A DNA stretch of 64,000 nt, taken from positions 62,001-126,000 of the forward strand of contig JBDZVD010000003.1 of assembly GCA_040255525.1 (NCBI GenBank), read 5' to 3'. Numbering within the stretch: position 1 is the first letter of the stretch; each line of letters begins with the position of its first letter. Both the position numbers and the translations under genes were made by a program. The DNA is from Rugosimonospora sp040255525. GTDB taxonomy: Bacteria; Actinomycetota; Actinomycetes; Mycobacteriales; Micromonosporaceae. This document shows, one piece after another, positions 62,848 to 64,000 of this stretch. The notes below the pieces were generated by a model that was not told where the DNA came from, made no database searches, and worked only from the letters and a program-made list of their open reading frames with translations.

Positions 62848-64000
62848 ATGCGCCCCTTCCGCGTGGACATCCCGCAGTCCCAACTCGACGACCTCCACCA
62901 ACGGCTGGACAACACCCGCTGGCCCACCGAACTGCCCGGCGTCGGGTGGGAGCGCGGAGTACCCCTGGGCTACCTCAAGGAACTGGCCCGCTACTGGCGG
63001 ACCACCTACGACTGGCGGGCCGCCGAGGCCCGGTTGAACCGGGTACCCCAGTTCATCACCGAGATCGACGGCGTCGACGTGCACTTCCTGCACGTGCGAT
63101 CTGCGCACCCGAACGCGGTGCCGTTGATCCTCACCCACGGCTGGCCGGGCTCGGTCGCCGAGTTCCGCGAGGTCGTCGCGCCGCTGACCGACCCGGTCCG
63201 GCACGGCGGCGACCCGGACGACGCATTCCACGTTGTCATCCCGTCGCTGCCCGGGTACGGGTTCTCCTCCGCCCCGCGGGAACCCGGGTGGGACGTGACC
63301 CGGGTGGCCCGCGCCTGGGCGACCCTGATGGACCGGCTCGGCTACGACCGGTACGTCGCGCAGGGCGGTGACTGGGGTTCTCCGATCTCGCTGTGGCTCG
63401 GGCTGTCGGACCCCGACCACGTCGTCGGCGTACACGTGAACATGCTCGTGACCATCCCGCCCAACGACCCCACGGCGCTGGCCGACCTGAGCGAGGTGGA
63501 CAGCGACCGGCTCGCGCGGGCAGCGGCCTTCGAGCAGGACGGCACCGGGTGGCGGAAGATCCAGTCGACCCGCCCGCAGACGCTCGCCTACCCGCTCACC
63601 GATTCTCCGGTCGGGCAGCTCGCCTGGATCGTGGAGAAGTTCAAGGAGTGGTCCGGCGCGACGGACGTGCCCGAGGACGCGATCGACCGCGACCAGATGC
63701 TGACCGTCGCGACCATCTACTGGCTGACCGCCACCGCGGGCTCCAGCGCACAGCTGTACTACGAATCCAACCGCCGGATGGAGGACTTCCTGCGGACCTG
63801 GGCGGGCCCCTGGCCGCTGACCATGCCCGTCGGGGTGGCGTTCTTCCCCGGCGACGTGGTGTGGCCGGTCCGCCGCTTCGCCGAGCAGCTCCTGCCGTCG
63901 CTGACCCACTGGTCGGAATTCGACAGGGGCGGCCACTTCGCCGCGCTCGAACAGCCGCGGCTTTTCGTCGAGGACGTGCGGGCCTTCAGCCGCAAGCTAC
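62848..64000 (+). CDS. Epoxide hydrolase with EHN domain, last residues off the window
   Basis: 384 codons are present with no stop; the paralogue at 53007 has 384 residues, so only a few residues are missing. EHN domain (RPFRVDIPQSQLDDLHQRL), oxyanion HGWPGS, nucleophile Asp175 in QGGDWGSPIS, Tyr in TIYWLTA, and His363 in RGGHFAALEQPR. AAAGG precedes ATG 62848. Second SgcF/NcsF-type enzyme of the window, immediately downstream of the FAD monooxygenase. Two such hydrolases of different regio-preference are known in neocarzinostatin. Confidence 0.92.
   Translation, partial: MRPFRVDIPQSQLDDLHQRLDNTRWPTELPGVGWERGVPLGYLKELARYWRTTYDWRAAEARLNRVPQFITEIDGVDVHFLHVRSAHPNAVPLILTHGWPGSVAEFREVVAPLTDPVRHGGDPDDAFHVVIPSLPGYGFSSAPREPGWDVTRVARAWATLMDRLGYDRYVAQGGDWGSPISLWLGLSDPDHVVGVHVNMLVTIPPNDPTALADLSEVDSDRLARAAAFEQDGTGWRKIQSTRPQTLAYPLTDSPVGQLAWIVEKFKEWSGATDVPEDAIDRDQMLTVATIYWLTATAGSSAQLYYESNRRMEDFLRTWAGPWPLTMPVGVAFFPGDVVWPVRRFAEQLLPSLTHWSEFDRGGHFAALEQPRLFVEDVRAFSRKL

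Noticed and set aside
1..64000. CRISPR array, rRNA or phage integrase
   Set aside because: No regular spaced repeats, rRNA-like sequence or integrase motifs were seen on either strand.

Overview
The window is GC-rich DNA with actinobacterial codon use, GTG/TTG starts and dense ATGA/GTGA gene overlaps. It reads as an actinomycete chromosome; a Micromonosporaceae-type host is an inference. Two blocks are joined by a boundary containing gene fragments.

Left block (1-15.8 kb): an import and catabolism locus for peptides or N-carbamoyl amino acids. A long minus-strand operon runs from 13.56 kb down to 2.54 kb: M19 dipeptidase, CapA-like phosphoesterase, Tat lipoprotein peptide-binding protein, OppB, OppC, OppD, OppF, metal-dependent amidohydrolase, M20 amidohydrolase and an Asp/Glu/hydantoin-type racemase. 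A second M19 dipeptidase is cut by the left edge and diverges from a tandem-domain Lrp/AsnC regulator, which is preceded by a 16-codon leader ORF with a strong RBS. A hydantoinase/carbamoylase-type M20 enzyme lies at 14.6-15.8 kb. A transposase remnant, an alpha/beta hydrolase remnant and a tRNA-3'-end-like fragment suggest past rearrangement.

Boundary and regulation (16-25 kb): a divergent TetR/MFS pair with two near-identical operators, a MerR regulator, a polytopic membrane protein, an AraC regulator, a DHA2 exporter, and two divergent AhpD-like proteins of about 360 residues.

Right block (about 25-64 kb, continuing past the edge): an enediyne biosynthetic gene cluster. The warhead cassette is two tandem DUF1702 proteins (E2/E3 type), the iterative enediyne polyketide synthase PKSE (KS-AT-ACP-KR-DH-PPTase), hot-dog thioesterase E10, flavin reductase E6, cytochrome P450 E7, UnbV-type E4 and UnbU-type E5. 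Then come a second MerR, an acyl-CoA-dehydrogenase-fold oxygenase, a TIGR03084-type protein, an SgcJ-like protein, the E8/E9 pair (small subunit plus GMC-like flavoprotein), an SCP2 protein and a cysteine-desulfurase-like class V aminotransferase. A minus-strand sugar operon follows (RmlC-like epimerase, long RmlA, UGDH, UXS-like SDR), which fits an NDP-pentose pathway. After that are an epoxide hydrolase, a very large GH38 alpha-mannosidase-like protein whose stop overlaps the start of an MFS exporter, a SUMF1-fold protein missing one of the two FGE catalytic cysteines, an FAD monooxygenase and a second epoxide hydrolase cut by the right edge. Two epoxide hydrolases, an SgcJ homologue and the E6-E9 set point to a 9-membered enediyne; this is inferred from family knowledge. 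No apoprotein, glycosyltransferase, sugar aminotransferase or second PKS is visible, so the cluster probably extends to the right.

Most promising for follow-up: the GH38-exporter coupling, a 12-base motif recurring in several cluster intergenic regions, the SUMF1-fold protein lacking a catalytic cysteine, and the paired AhpD-like proteins.
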